A stretch of 36,439 nucleotides of DNA from Lysobacterales bacterium (lineage in GTDB: Bacteria; Pseudomonadota; Gammaproteobacteria; Xanthomonadales; SZUA-36), in NCBI GenBank assembly GCA_021648125.1, contig JAKITK010000031.1:1-36439 (forward strand). Direction: 5' to 3'. Shown piece after piece: positions 1 through 7,929 of the stretch. How positions within the stretch are numbered: position 1 is the stretch's first letter; each line of letters starts with the position of its first letter. The position numbers and the translations under genes were made by a program. The notes under the pieces were generated by a model. The model was not told where the DNA came from. It ran no database searches and worked only from the letters and a program-made list of their open reading frames with translations.

Positions 1-1309
1 GGGTCAGCCTTCTGGCACGACCGGAAACAATTGTATGCAAAAATACCATTGGTATAGCAACTACCAGACCCAGCACCGTAGTAACCAGAGCGGTTGAAAT
101 ACCACCAGCCATCAGTTTCGGATCACCCGCACCATACAGGGTAATTGCCTGGAAGGTTACGATCATACCGGTAACAGTACCCAGCAGACCTAACAGCGGG
201 GCAACTACTGAAATAATTTTCAGCAATGGCAGCATGGAGTTGAATTTAGGTGTCTCTCTGAGAATAGACTCACCCAGTTTAAGCTCAACTGTTTCAATAT
301 CTATACCGGATGAATCATCAGCAGTCTTCAGAACACGACCCAATGGGTTGTTAACATTTGGCTCGTTGAGGTTTTTGATTTGGCGGTTAACTTTAGAGCT
401 TACCGCAGAGAGTACCAGCAAGCGCCAGATCGCAATAATTAAGCCAATGAAACCAAGCGTAATGATCACATAACCTACAACCTTACCTTGAGCAACTCGC
501 TCCATCAGGCTAGGAGACTGCACCAGCAAGCTGAGCAATTGACCACGGGTAGGATCCAAGCCGATGGCAAACTGACCACCAGTGCCACTTACCAAATCAT
601 CGATACGACCTGTATAGCGGTTAGCAGGCTGGCGTAGCAGCTCAACCAGACGACCGGTTTCAGGTATGAACTCCAAGTATTTACCCTCAGAAACCACATT
701 GAAAGCGCCAATACGAGTAACTTGCTGCTGATTTTCCTCACCGGAAGCATTAACAACATTAGCAGTAAAGGTTGCAACTTTGCCGGTTTCAGTCATTTCC
801 CGTTGTAATTCAAACCACAGGCGTTCGATTTCTTCAATCGATGCAAGTTTATTTGACTGTCCCATTTTCTTGGCAAAACTCAGCAGAAAATCGGTACGAT
901 CAGAAAACTGCACCTGAGTTAGAGAAGATTCAAACTGACCGCGTGCATCACCTGAAGCTTGTTGTAACACACCAAATAATTCTTTTAAACCACCGAGGCG
1001 GTCTTGGAAAGCTCTTTCCAGCTCTATAATACGAGCATCATTAACTTCAAACTCGGCTTCCATACGCACGGAATTTGCTTCTTGACGCTTTTGCTCAGCT
1101 TTTTCGGCATTCAGTTTAGAGACCTGCTGTGAACGGTTAGAACGAAACTGTTTCAATCTAATTTCATTGGCGCGAGCATCGGCAACCCTACCTGACTTAA
1201 CTTGCTTTAGAAGCTCATCAAGTGAAACCGCAGTTGCTGCCTGTGCGGAAAAAGATACAGCCAGTATCAGGCCACCGGCTAAGCTAATTTTTTTAATCAT
1301 GCTAATCAT
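1..1309 (-). CDS. MotA/TolQ/ExbB proton channel family protein, TtpC-like (partial, runs off left edge)
   Basis: Seen: an open frame of 436 codons reads leftwards off the window. It begins with a signal peptide (MISMIKKISLAGGLILAVSF...SAQA). A long charged coiled coil follows (about residues 25-130). Next come a membrane segment (GYVIITLGFIGLIIAIWRLL) and a TolQ/ExbB-type core with the hairpin LLGLLGTVTGMIVTF and a third hydrophobic stretch. Known: TtpC-type proteins are periplasmic coiled-coil extensions of ExbB found in three-component TonB2 systems of Vibrio and relatives. They help couple proton-motive force to outer-membrane uptake. The ATG at 1309 overlaps the TGA of the upstream DUF3450 gene (ATGA), with AGGGG about 8 bases before it, so the two are translationally coupled. 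The exbB, exbD and tonB genes are expected beyond the left edge (inference). Confidence 0.85.
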   Translation of the reverse strand, partial: MISMIKKISLAGGLILAVSFSAQAATAVSLDELLKQVKSGRVADARANEIRLKQFRSNRSQQVSKLNAEKAEQKRQEANSVRMEAEFEVNDARIIELERAFQDRLGGLKELFGVLQQASGDARGQFESSLTQVQFSDRTDFLLSFAKKMGQSNKLASIEEIERLWFELQREMTETGKVATFTANVVNASGEENQQQVTRIGAFNVVSEGKYLEFIPETGRLVELLRQPANRYTGRIDDLVSGTGGQFAIGLDPTRGQLLSLLVQSPSLMERVAQGKVVGYVIITLGFIGLIIAIWRLLVLSAVSSKVNRQIKNLNEPNVNNPLGRVLKTADDSSGIDIETVELKLGESILRETPKFNSMLPLLKIISVVAPLLGLLGTVTGMIVTFQAITLYGAGDPKLMAGGISTALVTTVLGLVVAIPMVFLHTIVSGRARRLT

Positions 1310-2094
1310 TGCACTGCCCCTGTAGGTGCGGCAACCGGGACGATAAGCAGATCCGGTGCGATTTGTTTACGAGCGATCCTGATACCTGCAGCGATCTGTT
1401 TTTTGTAAGTTGCAGGTGGTAATTCAACAAATGAGCCGGCTGTTGCATCCCAGGCACCGGTTGTTCCACCGCCAACTGTTTGATACATCAGCGCTACGCG
1501 ACCTACGCGTAAAAAGTCAACTTCAAGCTCGTTGCCGTTAACATCAGTTGAGCCTTTATAAGCTTCGATGGTACGACCGTAGTCATTTTCGATTTGGTAA
1601 CCCTCGATAACGCGGCGGAATTTTTCTGCTGCGGTGACATCAGAGCGCTCCATCATTTCACGCAAACGGGCAACCCGCTCGGTACGCTCTTTCATCAAGA
1701 ATGGAGTGTCTAGCTTAATAAACTCTTCCAAACCATCAACCATCCGCACCATCAACGGGACAATCTGGCGTTCAATTAATGCGACATTGCCAATAGATGT
1801 AGTTAATGACTGCATTTCTGCATTCTGATTATTTAGCTGGGTCTGCAACAAGGCATTGTAGATTTTCAATCCATCTACAACCTTGGTCACTGACCTGTAG
1901 TCATTAACGATATTATCAGTCTGGTCGGCGACTGAATCAACCTTTTTTTGTGCAGAAGCTCCAGCATCTGCGCGGCGTTCACCTTCTTTAATGACGCTAT
2001 TGATACCTTGCGCGACTGCCTGAGTTGAAAGGCTGGCGAAAGTAACAATAACGACTAAAGACAGTAGACAGGTAATCTTTCTATTATTTAGCAT
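1306..2094 (-). CDS. DUF3450 family periplasmic protein of a TonB2/TtpC module
   Basis: This 262-residue protein has a clear signal peptide (MLNNRKITCLLSLVVIVTFA...AQG) followed by a predicted coiled coil (about residues 30-130). The C-terminal part includes EFIKLDTPFLMKERTERV and ALMYQTVGGGTTGAWD. This organisation and the position directly ahead of a TtpC-like gene match DUF3450 (PF11932), recalled from Shewanella and Alteromonas TonB clusters. Its biochemical role is not known; acting as a periplasmic partner of the TtpC-ExbB-ExbD-TonB complex is inference from context. The frame can be extended to a TTG at 2106, but the ATG at 2094 is preferred because it places the signal peptide normally. 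The last codon overlaps the next start by 4 bases. Confidence 0.8.
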   Translation of the reverse strand: MLNNRKITCLLSLVVIVTFASLSTQAVAQGINSVIKEGERRADAGASAQKKVDSVADQTDNIVNDYRSVTKVVDGLKIYNALLQTQLNNQNAEMQSLTTSIGNVALIERQIVPLMVRMVDGLEEFIKLDTPFLMKERTERVARLREMMERSDVTAAEKFRRVIEGYQIENDYGRTIEAYKGSTDVNGNELEVDFLRVGRVALMYQTVGGGTTGAWDATAGSFVELPPATYKKQIAAGIRIARKQIAPDLLIVPVAAPTGAVQ

Positions 2095-2270
2095 GCGTAG
2101 TCTCAATGGGTTGAAAAATATGTTGATGGAATAGTAGCTCGCACACTCTAATATAAAGTGTGGCTTTCAGTCAATCAGTTCTGTTTGTTTTTTTCTAAAA
2201 AAATTTCTTTAGATTAGAATCTCAAATTAACTAAGGTTTCATATGTTACTAGTTATCACTGTTATTACGC

Positions 2271-2639
2271 CTATTTAGGCGCGCGCTTAAACTTATCCCA
2301 GAAGGTTTTGTGCACAATATCGGTAAACTCACCGGCATCAAGATAAATACCGTGACCGTTGGGGCAACTCTCATAAATAATGTGGGATTGCTCGTGATCA
2401 GATTCTTGAAGCATAGTATCGTTGCAATCAGGACAACTGTAGTCTCTTTGGGTATTGGCTTTTTTACCAGCGGACTTGTCGCCACTGTCGATAACATAGT
2501 CAGCCATCCAGATATCATCCCGTAGCGCACGGAGTTCTTCCGGCTGGAACCACAGGCCACCGCAGTCGGTACAGCGGTCTACTTCAATTTTATCGTAGGA
2601 AACCAGTTCCATACTACCTGAGCATTTAGGGCATTGCAT
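2271..2639 (-). CDS. Zinc-ribbon (TFIIB-type, zf-TFIIB) domain protein
   Basis: The 122-residue product contains two zinc-ribbon-like modules. The first is MQCPKCSGSMELV...VDRCTDCGGLWF near the N-terminus (CxxC...CxxC). The second is YSCPDCNDTMLQ...YESCPNGHGIYLD in the C-terminal half, where the last ligand set is CPNGH rather than CxxC. The start at 2639 is chosen over an upstream in-frame ATG at 2714 because it begins exactly at the ribbon and has an AAGG ribosome site 9 bases before it. Proteins with the zf-TFIIB domain (PF13453) are widespread and mostly uncharacterised. No operon partner is apparent: DUF3450 lies downstream after a 176-base gap and the nitroreductase is divergent. Confidence 0.75.
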   Translation of the reverse strand: MQCPKCSGSMELVSYDKIEVDRCTDCGGLWFQPEELRALRDDIWMADYVIDSGDKSAGKKANTQRDYSCPDCNDTMLQESDHEQSHIIYESCPNGHGIYLDAGEFTDIVHKTFWDKFKRAPK

Positions 2640-2979
2640 ATTGTCACACCTTGGTAAATGTTTATATGAAGGCGTTTGATATTCGCCGTGGATATACACC
2701 CATTGTAGGTGCAAACCTGAAAGGTGGTCAATCCGAAAATCACTCGAATAAAGTAATTTGGCATAGCCTATGACAATTTTAGGCTTTGAATACCACTGTT
2801 AGATCAGTGCATTCCTAGCAAGTTATGCAAAGCTATCTCGCTGATTTTGTGCGAATAAAGCAACTTATGCCTAACTAGCACATTGCTGTGTGTGCGAGTA
2901 TTGTTCTCAGTCGGAAAATTAGATTAAATTCCTGTATTCTTAGTCACTCAATATCATCTAAATTTAAACAGGATCCAGC
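2640..2979. other. Divergent intergenic region, zinc ribbon / nitroreductase
   Basis: This 340-base region holds no convincing gene. It presumably carries both divergent promoters. A 15-base segment CGAATAAAGTAATTT at 2745 recurs at 2852 as CGAATAAAGCAACTT (13 of 15 identical, both changes transitions), forming an imperfect direct repeat 107 bases apart of unknown meaning. A weak -35/-10 pair (TTGTTC, 17 bases, TTAAAT) precedes the nitroreductase. No terminator or RNA gene was recognised. Confidence 0.4.
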
Positions 2980-3642
2980 ATGACAATTGCAGAAATACTC
3001 ACAAAGCGGTCTTCGATACGAGCTTTCACCAATAAAGAAATTCCGGCTAAGAAATTAGAGGCCATGCTTACACTGGCACAGAAAGCGGTATCCAACTGCA
3101 ATGTCCAGCCATGGCAAACCTTGATTGTTTCCGGGAATACCCGAGAAAAACTAAAATCTGCTTTTATGAAAACGCTTATGTCCGGTCAGCAACCCAATCC
3201 GGATTTTGACTGGACACCAAAATATCAGAACGAGCACCGTGAGCGTCAGTTCGGTTCCGCCAACGCCTTATATGGGGCACTGGGGATCGAGCGAACCGAT
3301 AAACAGGCACGCATGCAATCCATGGCCAGGAACTGGGCTTTTTTTGATGCCCCCCATGTGGCGTTTTTCTGCATGCAGAAATATCTGGGCATCATGGGCG
3401 CGGTGGATTTGGGCGTGTATGCACAAAGCCTGTCCATGATTATGCGCGAAGCCGGTATTGATAACTGCATGCAAGGCGCTCTGGGTCAGTTTCCGGACCC
3501 TGTCCGGGAAATACTGGAATTACCCGATGAGCTTGGCATCTTATTCGGCATGTCTTTTGGTTATGCCGACCCAGCAGCCGCAGTTAATCAGGCGCGAACC
3601 ACCCGGGTAGATTTAACCGAGGCGGTTAGCTTTTTCGATTAG
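2980..3642 (+). CDS. Nitroreductase family protein (FMN-dependent)
   Basis: The 220-residue product has the nitroreductase opening IAEILTKRSSIRAFTNKEIPAKKLEAMLTLAQKAVSNCNVQPWQTLIVSG. The R-S/x-x-R and the N-x-Q-PW segments form part of the FMN site. The C-terminal LGILFGMSFGYADP motif completes it. Known: members are homodimeric FMN flavoenzymes that use NAD(P)H to reduce nitro compounds, quinones or related substrates; the physiological substrate cannot be read from sequence. Length is normal for the family. AGGA lies 9 bases before the ATG. The stop codon overlaps the convergent stop of the metalloprotease-like gene by 4 bases, leaving no room for a separate terminator between them. Confidence 0.88.
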   Translation: MTIAEILTKRSSIRAFTNKEIPAKKLEAMLTLAQKAVSNCNVQPWQTLIVSGNTREKLKSAFMKTLMSGQQPNPDFDWTPKYQNEHRERQFGSANALYGALGIERTDKQARMQSMARNWAFFDAPHVAFFCMQKYLGIMGAVDLGVYAQSLSMIMREAGIDNCMQGALGQFPDPVREILELPDELGILFGMSFGYADPAAAVNQARTTRVDLTEAVSFFD

Positions 3643-4418
3643 TCATCTAGAAACCCGACCTCAGTCGCGGTTTCTAATCCCATCATAGTCTGGCCTATAT
3701 TAGCCGGGCTACGCCAGCGACTGGAAGACAACGGAATCCGCGCAGCCATAATTTCGGCGATTTTCTGCGGATAAAGTGGCCTGCGCCGAGGGTCTGCAAG
3801 GCCTTGCGGTGCTAACGGTTGGCCAGTGGTTAGATTATATTTGTCGCTGGCACCGAGCGTATGTAACAACTCGTGGACGATGATAATATTATTTTTAGCA
3901 TTGCTGCTACGACTGGCTCTGGCGTTTACCAGTCCAATATAGCCTTTTCTGAGGGCGGTAGATCTTTCGAGCAAATCTTTTCGAGCTGCTGGATGGTAAC
4001 TGACAAAGATGCGTACATCCCCGGGAACACCCTCTACAGAGCCGGCTGCCCTCCAGGCCCAATAACGCATCTTTAGGCTCCAGATACCGACTGCAACACG
4101 ACCGGCGCCATTTTCAAGCACTGGTGGCTGTGATTGAACCACCGAGTGCAGAGTAACTATCACCGGCTGCTGCTGATTTTTCCCGTAGCGCTTTAGTTCG
4201 CGAACAAAATATTGCTCCACTGGCTTGAAAGTGCGAGGCTTTAACTGCTGTACGAAGCGCCGTGATTCCGCGCTATTGTTGCCAGCCGCCAACAGCGGGT
4301 AAATGCTGACATACAGCGGGCGCTCCCAGTCTGTGGCCCGCGAGTTATCCATGAGTGTATTGACTGCAACTAACAATAGAATTGTCAATAGAACAACTAT
4401 TCGGATTAATTTAAACAC
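3639..4418 (-). CDS. Unknown membrane-anchored protein with a metzincin-like HExxHxxGxxD motif
   Basis: The 259-residue protein begins with a hydrophobic segment (residues 4-22, IRIVVLLTILLLVAV) that should act as a membrane anchor or uncleaved signal, so the rest is probably periplasmic. Near residue 182 it has IIIVHELLHTLGASDKY, which fits HExxHxxGxxD with H182, E183, H186 and D192. This resembles zinc sites of metzincin-like peptidases, where the third ligand may be Asp or His. The family is not one I can name. Upstream lie WSLKMRYWAWRAA and VRIFVSYHP, suggesting a compact folded domain. It starts with GTG and no strong ribosome site is visible. It follows pmbA by 56 bases on the same strand, so co-transcription is possible. 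Zinc binding or peptidase activity is inference from the motif alone. Confidence 0.6.
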   Translation of the reverse strand: MFKLIRIVVLLTILLLVAVNTLMDNSRATDWERPLYVSIYPLLAAGNNSAESRRFVQQLKPRTFKPVEQYFVRELKRYGKNQQQPVIVTLHSVVQSQPPVLENGAGRVAVGIWSLKMRYWAWRAAGSVEGVPGDVRIFVSYHPAARKDLLERSTALRKGYIGLVNARASRSSNAKNNIIIVHELLHTLGASDKYNLTTGQPLAPQGLADPRRRPLYPQKIAEIMAARIPLSSSRWRSPANIGQTMMGLETATEVGFLDD

Positions 4419-4474
4419 AGATTTACCATTGGTTAATTCCTACCTTTTAGTGCTAGATCAGATGAATTGTGTAT

Positions 4475-5836
4475 CTAAGAGCCTGCCACCATCATTTCGC
4501 GGATTAGTATAGAGGGTGTTTGAATTTTGCCGCGATTTTCGATATCGGTGCCTAGCCCAATCAAGTTCATAAACATATCTTCCAGGGAGGCAGCAATTGT
4601 GATTTCATCAACTGCATGAACAATCTCACCATTACGCACCAGAAAACCGGCCGCTCCGCGGGAATAATCACCGGTAACAATATTAACCCCCTGCCCCATC
4701 ACTTCGGTAACCAACAGACCGTCTCCCATTTCGGCTAACAAGTTGCTGCTAGTAATTCCACTAGCTTTGAGTATTAGATTATGCACCCCACCGGCGTGGC
4801 CACTAGTTTTCATGCCTAACTTACGCCCGGCATACGAACCAAGCAGATAAGTATCGAGCATGCCCTTGCGGACAATTTCGCGCTCGCGGGTGGCAACGCC
4901 CTCCGCATCAAAACATGCACTGGCAGCAGCGCCAACTAATAAGGGTTGCTCATGCAAGCTAACGCTGGAGGGGAAAACCTGTGAATTAAGACGCTCCGTG
5001 AGAAAACTTGCATTACGGTAAAGGTTACCGCCAGAAATAGCAGCAACAAAGTGTCCAATTAAACCAGCAGCAACTTCAGCCGAAAAAATGACCGGCATGC
5101 TTGCGGTTTTTATCGGCTTTGACCCCAGTCTGGCGAGGGTTCGTTTTGCCGCGGTTTCTCCGGTGACTTTAGGCGCATCTAATTCCGCCATTGAATGTTT
5201 AGCGTCATACCAATAATCGCGCTGCATGCCCTTTTTATCTTCACCAATATAAGAACAAGACTGACTGTAGCTGGTGTTCCAGCGGCCGCCGCTAAAGCCA
5301 TCGCTATTGGCCAACAATGAAACCCCTTGGCTGACGCTAAAACTGCCACCTTCTGAATTAACAATGCGGGAATCATAGTCAAGCCCGGCGGCTTCTACTG
5401 CTTTGGCGCGTGCAATGACATCATCAATGGCAATATCTTGTTGATGCCAGAGGCCAAGGTCGGGAAACTCAGTTGCCAGGTCTTGTTTATCCGGCAAACC
5501 GGAAAACTCATCTGCTTGGGTAAAGCGGGCGATATCGGCGGCCCGGCTTACACAGTCACGCACCGAGTCGCTGCGTAAACCACCGGTACTGGCAGTGCCT
5601 CGGGCCTTATCGCGATATACGGTCACGGATAAACCCCGATCGCTATGGTATTCCAGGGTCTCAATTTCGCCCAGCCGGGCGTTCACAGACACGCCCTGCT
5701 GCGCGTGCAGATTGACAGCACCGGCTGCACATCCCAAACTCTTCACCTGGGCCAGCACTGTTTCAGCGATGGCATTTAATTTATCCAGCTCAACGCTGGG
5801 GATAAGTGGACTATTTACGGTCGTTACTGATGACAT
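4475..5836 (-). CDS. pmbA: TldE/PmbA, non-catalytic partner of the TldD/TldE metalloprotease
   Basis: The 453-residue product matches PmbA/TldE over its full length. Features include the N-terminal GEIETLEYHSDRGLSVTVYRDKARGTAST region, GGNLYRNASFLTERLNSQVF, and the C-terminal TGDYSRGAAGFLVRNGEIVHAVDEITIA signature. Known: TldD and TldE form a heterodimeric protease that degrades unfolded peptides and matures some peptide natural products such as microcin B17; TldE lacks the HExxxH zinc motif, and none is seen here. The ATG at 5836 is preferred over 5863 because CAGG lies about 8 bases upstream and the protein then starts MSSVTTVNSP. The start overlaps the divergent yjgA start by 7 bases. tldD is only one gene away, so both subunits are encoded together. 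Confidence 0.93.
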   Translation of the reverse strand: MSSVTTVNSPLIPSVELDKLNAIAETVLAQVKSLGCAAGAVNLHAQQGVSVNARLGEIETLEYHSDRGLSVTVYRDKARGTASTGGLRSDSVRDCVSRAADIARFTQADEFSGLPDKQDLATEFPDLGLWHQQDIAIDDVIARAKAVEAAGLDYDSRIVNSEGGSFSVSQGVSLLANSDGFSGGRWNTSYSQSCSYIGEDKKGMQRDYWYDAKHSMAELDAPKVTGETAAKRTLARLGSKPIKTASMPVIFSAEVAAGLIGHFVAAISGGNLYRNASFLTERLNSQVFPSSVSLHEQPLLVGAAASACFDAEGVATREREIVRKGMLDTYLLGSYAGRKLGMKTSGHAGGVHNLILKASGITSSNLLAEMGDGLLVTEVMGQGVNIVTGDYSRGAAGFLVRNGEIVHAVDEITIAASLEDMFMNLIGLGTDIENRGKIQTPSILIREMMVAGS

Positions 5837-6396
5837 TTCAAAAACCTGAAGATACTGGTGCACCCTTGGATGCAGCCGAAGAAATTAGCAAATCACAGCG
5901 TAAGCGTGAAGCGCACGATATATTTTTATTGGCGCGTGAACTGGTCGAGATGAAAGCCAGCACGCTGAAAAAAATACTTTCCAGCGTGGATCTAGACGAA
6001 GACATCATCTTTGAAATCACCAAAGCCCGCAAAATAAAGTCCCATGGTGCGCGTAAGCGGGAAACCATGTTTCTTAGCAAACAATTACGCCAGCTTGATC
6101 TCGATTCTTTACGCATGGCTATTGAACAACCAAAGGAATTTGCCCGCGAAGAAGCCTTGCGCCAGCATCGGCTGGAAATATGGCGTGACAGTTTAATTGC
6201 CACTGGCGACCCGATGGTAAATCACTTGTGCGCTCTAAATCATGATTTTGACCGCCAGCAACTACGCCAACTGGTGCGTAATGCCCGCCGCGAAGCCGCG
6301 CATAAAAAACCGCCAGCAGCCGCTCGCAGCCTGTTTCGGCTGCTCGCCGAATTTGATCTACAAGAGGAATTACCGACCATCCCCGGCGCCAGCTAA
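5830..6396 (+). CDS. yjgA: YjgA/DarP family 50S ribosomal-subunit-associated protein
   Basis: The 188-residue product shows the YjgA (DUF615) layout. An N-terminal SKSQRKREAHDIFLLARELVEM is followed by a basic central part (KIKSHGARKRETMFLSKQLRQLD). A C-terminal DFDRQQLRQLVRNARREAAHKKPPAAARSLFRLL resembles the E. coli ending DRQQLRTLIRNAKKE. Known: DarP binds pre-50S particles and assists a late assembly step. The ATG at 5830 is chosen because homologues begin shortly before SKSxRKR; a GTG at 5806 would add eight residues and is possible. Either way the start lies inside or against the 5' end of pmbA on the other strand. The gene sits alone on the plus strand between pmbA and tldD, and its 3' end faces tldD with a 42-base AT-rich gap. 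Confidence 0.88.
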   Translation: MTFQKPEDTGAPLDAAEEISKSQRKREAHDIFLLARELVEMKASTLKKILSSVDLDEDIIFEITKARKIKSHGARKRETMFLSKQLRQLDLDSLRMAIEQPKEFAREEALRQHRLEIWRDSLIATGDPMVNHLCALNHDFDRQQLRQLVRNARREAAHKKPPAAARSLFRLLAEFDLQEELPTIPGAS

Positions 6397-6438
6397 GAAT
6401 CAATATACATATACATATAAATGCAAATAATATAAGCA

Positions 6439-7878
6439 TTAACCCGTACCACCGACCGTCATAGCATCGATGCGAATAGTGGGCTGGCCAACACCAACCG
6501 GAACACTCTGCCCGGCTTTGCCGCAAACACCTACGCCGTTATCCAGCGCCAAATCGTTACCTACCATGCTCACCAGACCCATAGCCTCCGGACCATTACC
6601 GATAAGGGTTGCGCCTTTTACCGGCTCACAAATCTTACCCTTGCGGATACGGTAGGCCTCAGATGCAGAGAAAACAAATTTTCCTGAAGTAATATCAACC
6701 TGCCCACCGCCAAAATTAACCGCGTAAAGCCCATCCTCAACACTGGCAATAATATCGCCGGGTTCACTTTTCCCAGCCAGCATATAAGTATTGGTCATGC
6801 GTGGCATTGGTAGGCAGGCGAAATTTTCCCGGCGACCATTTCCGGTGCTTTCAACGCCCATTAACCGGCCGTTGAGTTTATCTTGCATATAACCCTTGAG
6901 AACGCCGTTTTCTATCAATGTGTTGTAGCGACTGGCAACGCCCTCATCATCGACAGACAAAGAGCCTCTACGATCGGGCAAGGTACCATCATCCACTATA
7001 GTGACCAATTTCGAGGCAACCTGCTCGCCAATACGACCGCTGAATGCCGAACTGCCCTTGCGGTTAAAGTCACCCTCAAGGCCATGCCCAACGGCTTCGT
7101 GCAACATAACACCTGGCCAACCCGGCCCAAGCACTATCGGCATCATTCCGGCCGGGGCATCCACCGCCTCCAGATTGACTGTTGCCTGACGAACGGCTTC
7201 ATCCGCCTGTTCTTTCCAAGCATCATTCTGCAGCAGTCGTTGGTGTCCAAAGCGTCCGCCACCGCCCGCAGAAGCTGATTCACGCCGACCATTCTCTGCA
7301 ACTATCACACTGACATTGAGGCGAATCATCGGGCGTATATCACCCGCATAAGTACCATCGCTGCCAACGATTAAGATGTTTTCATGGCTGGCTGAAATTG
7401 AAACAGTAACTTCTTTAATTCGAGAATCGAGTGCCCGTGTATAAACATCTATCTCGCGCAACAATTCAACCTTGCTCCGTGCATCAAGGCCCGCATAAGG
7501 ATCGGCTGCTGAATAGAGTGCGGGAACAGTTTGTCGCTGCCAGCTCTGTACTTGTCGATTTTGACCCTGACGAGCAATTGCACGCGCGGTTCCAGCTGCC
7601 TGAATTAATGCCGCAGGTAGTAGTTCATCGGCATAGGCAAAGCCGGTTTTTTCACCGGAGATCGCGCGAATACCTACACCCTGATCTACAGAGTGAGATG
7701 CCGCCTTAACAATGCCGTCTTCCAGCACCCAGCTTTCAGACCAGCTTTTTTGGAAATACAGGTCACCGAAATCAATCGCCGGCCCCATTAACTTTGCTAA
7801 AACCTGCTCCAGGTCCAGCTGCCGAAGCCCAGTAGGCTGAAGCAGTTGTTGTTCTGCTATTTCAATCATTCCACTCAT
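6439..7878 (-). CDS. tldD: TldD, zinc-binding catalytic subunit of the TldD/TldE protease
   Basis: The 479-residue product carries the TldD zinc motif [15 protein letters not shown] (HExxxH, H260-H265). A conserved cysteine lies in the C-terminal [21 protein letters not shown]. Known: TldD with TldE forms a barrel-shaped heterodimer that cleaves unfolded peptides inside a cavity, with the metal held by the HExxxH histidines and a C-terminal cysteine. Length agrees with E. coli TldD (about 480). AGGA is present 11 bases upstream of the ATG. It follows yhdP by about 50 bases on the same strand, the usual yhdP-tldD order in gammaproteobacteria, so a common transcript with yhdP and rng is likely. 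pmbA lies downstream on the same strand beyond the oppositely oriented yjgA. Confidence 0.95.
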   Translation of the reverse strand: MSGMIEIAEQQLLQPTGLRQLDLEQVLAKLMGPAIDFGDLYFQKSWSESWVLEDGIVKAASHSVDQGVGIRAISGEKTGFAYADELLPAALIQAAGTARAIARQGQNRQVQSWQRQTVPALYSAADPYAGLDARSKVELLREIDVYTRALDSRIKEVTVSISASHENILIVGSDGTYAGDIRPMIRLNVSVIVAENGRRESASAGGGGRFGHQRLLQNDAWKEQADEAVRQATVNLEAVDAPAGMMPIVLGPGWPGVMLHEAVGHGLEGDFNRKGSSAFSGRIGEQVASKLVTIVDDGTLPDRRGSLSVDDEGVASRYNTLIENGVLKGYMQDKLNGRLMGVESTGNGRRENFACLPMPRMTNTYMLAGKSEPGDIIASVEDGLYAVNFGGGQVDITSGKFVFSASEAYRIRKGKICEPVKGATLIGNGPEAMGLVSMVGNDLALDNGVGVCGKAGQSVPVGVGQPTIRIDAMTVGGTG

Positions 7879-7929
7879 GGTGTTGTTTTCCTGCTGCGAG
7901 AATTTTTACTGCTTTGATTCTCGGGTTTA

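Noticed and set aside
2117-2175. CACACT...AGTGTG hairpin in the DUF3450 leader
   Set aside because: A 6-bp stem with a nine-base loop and no T-run; could be chance and no known leader motif fits.
2745-2866. Integron attC-like site, suggested by GCCTAAC and GTTATGC strings and a 15-base imperfect repeat
   Set aside because: The core sites do not pair in the required order and there is no integrase or cassette structure.
6397-6438. ATATACATATACATATA repeat between yjgA and tldD
   Set aside because: A short low-complexity AT run in a convergent gap; too little to support a functional element.
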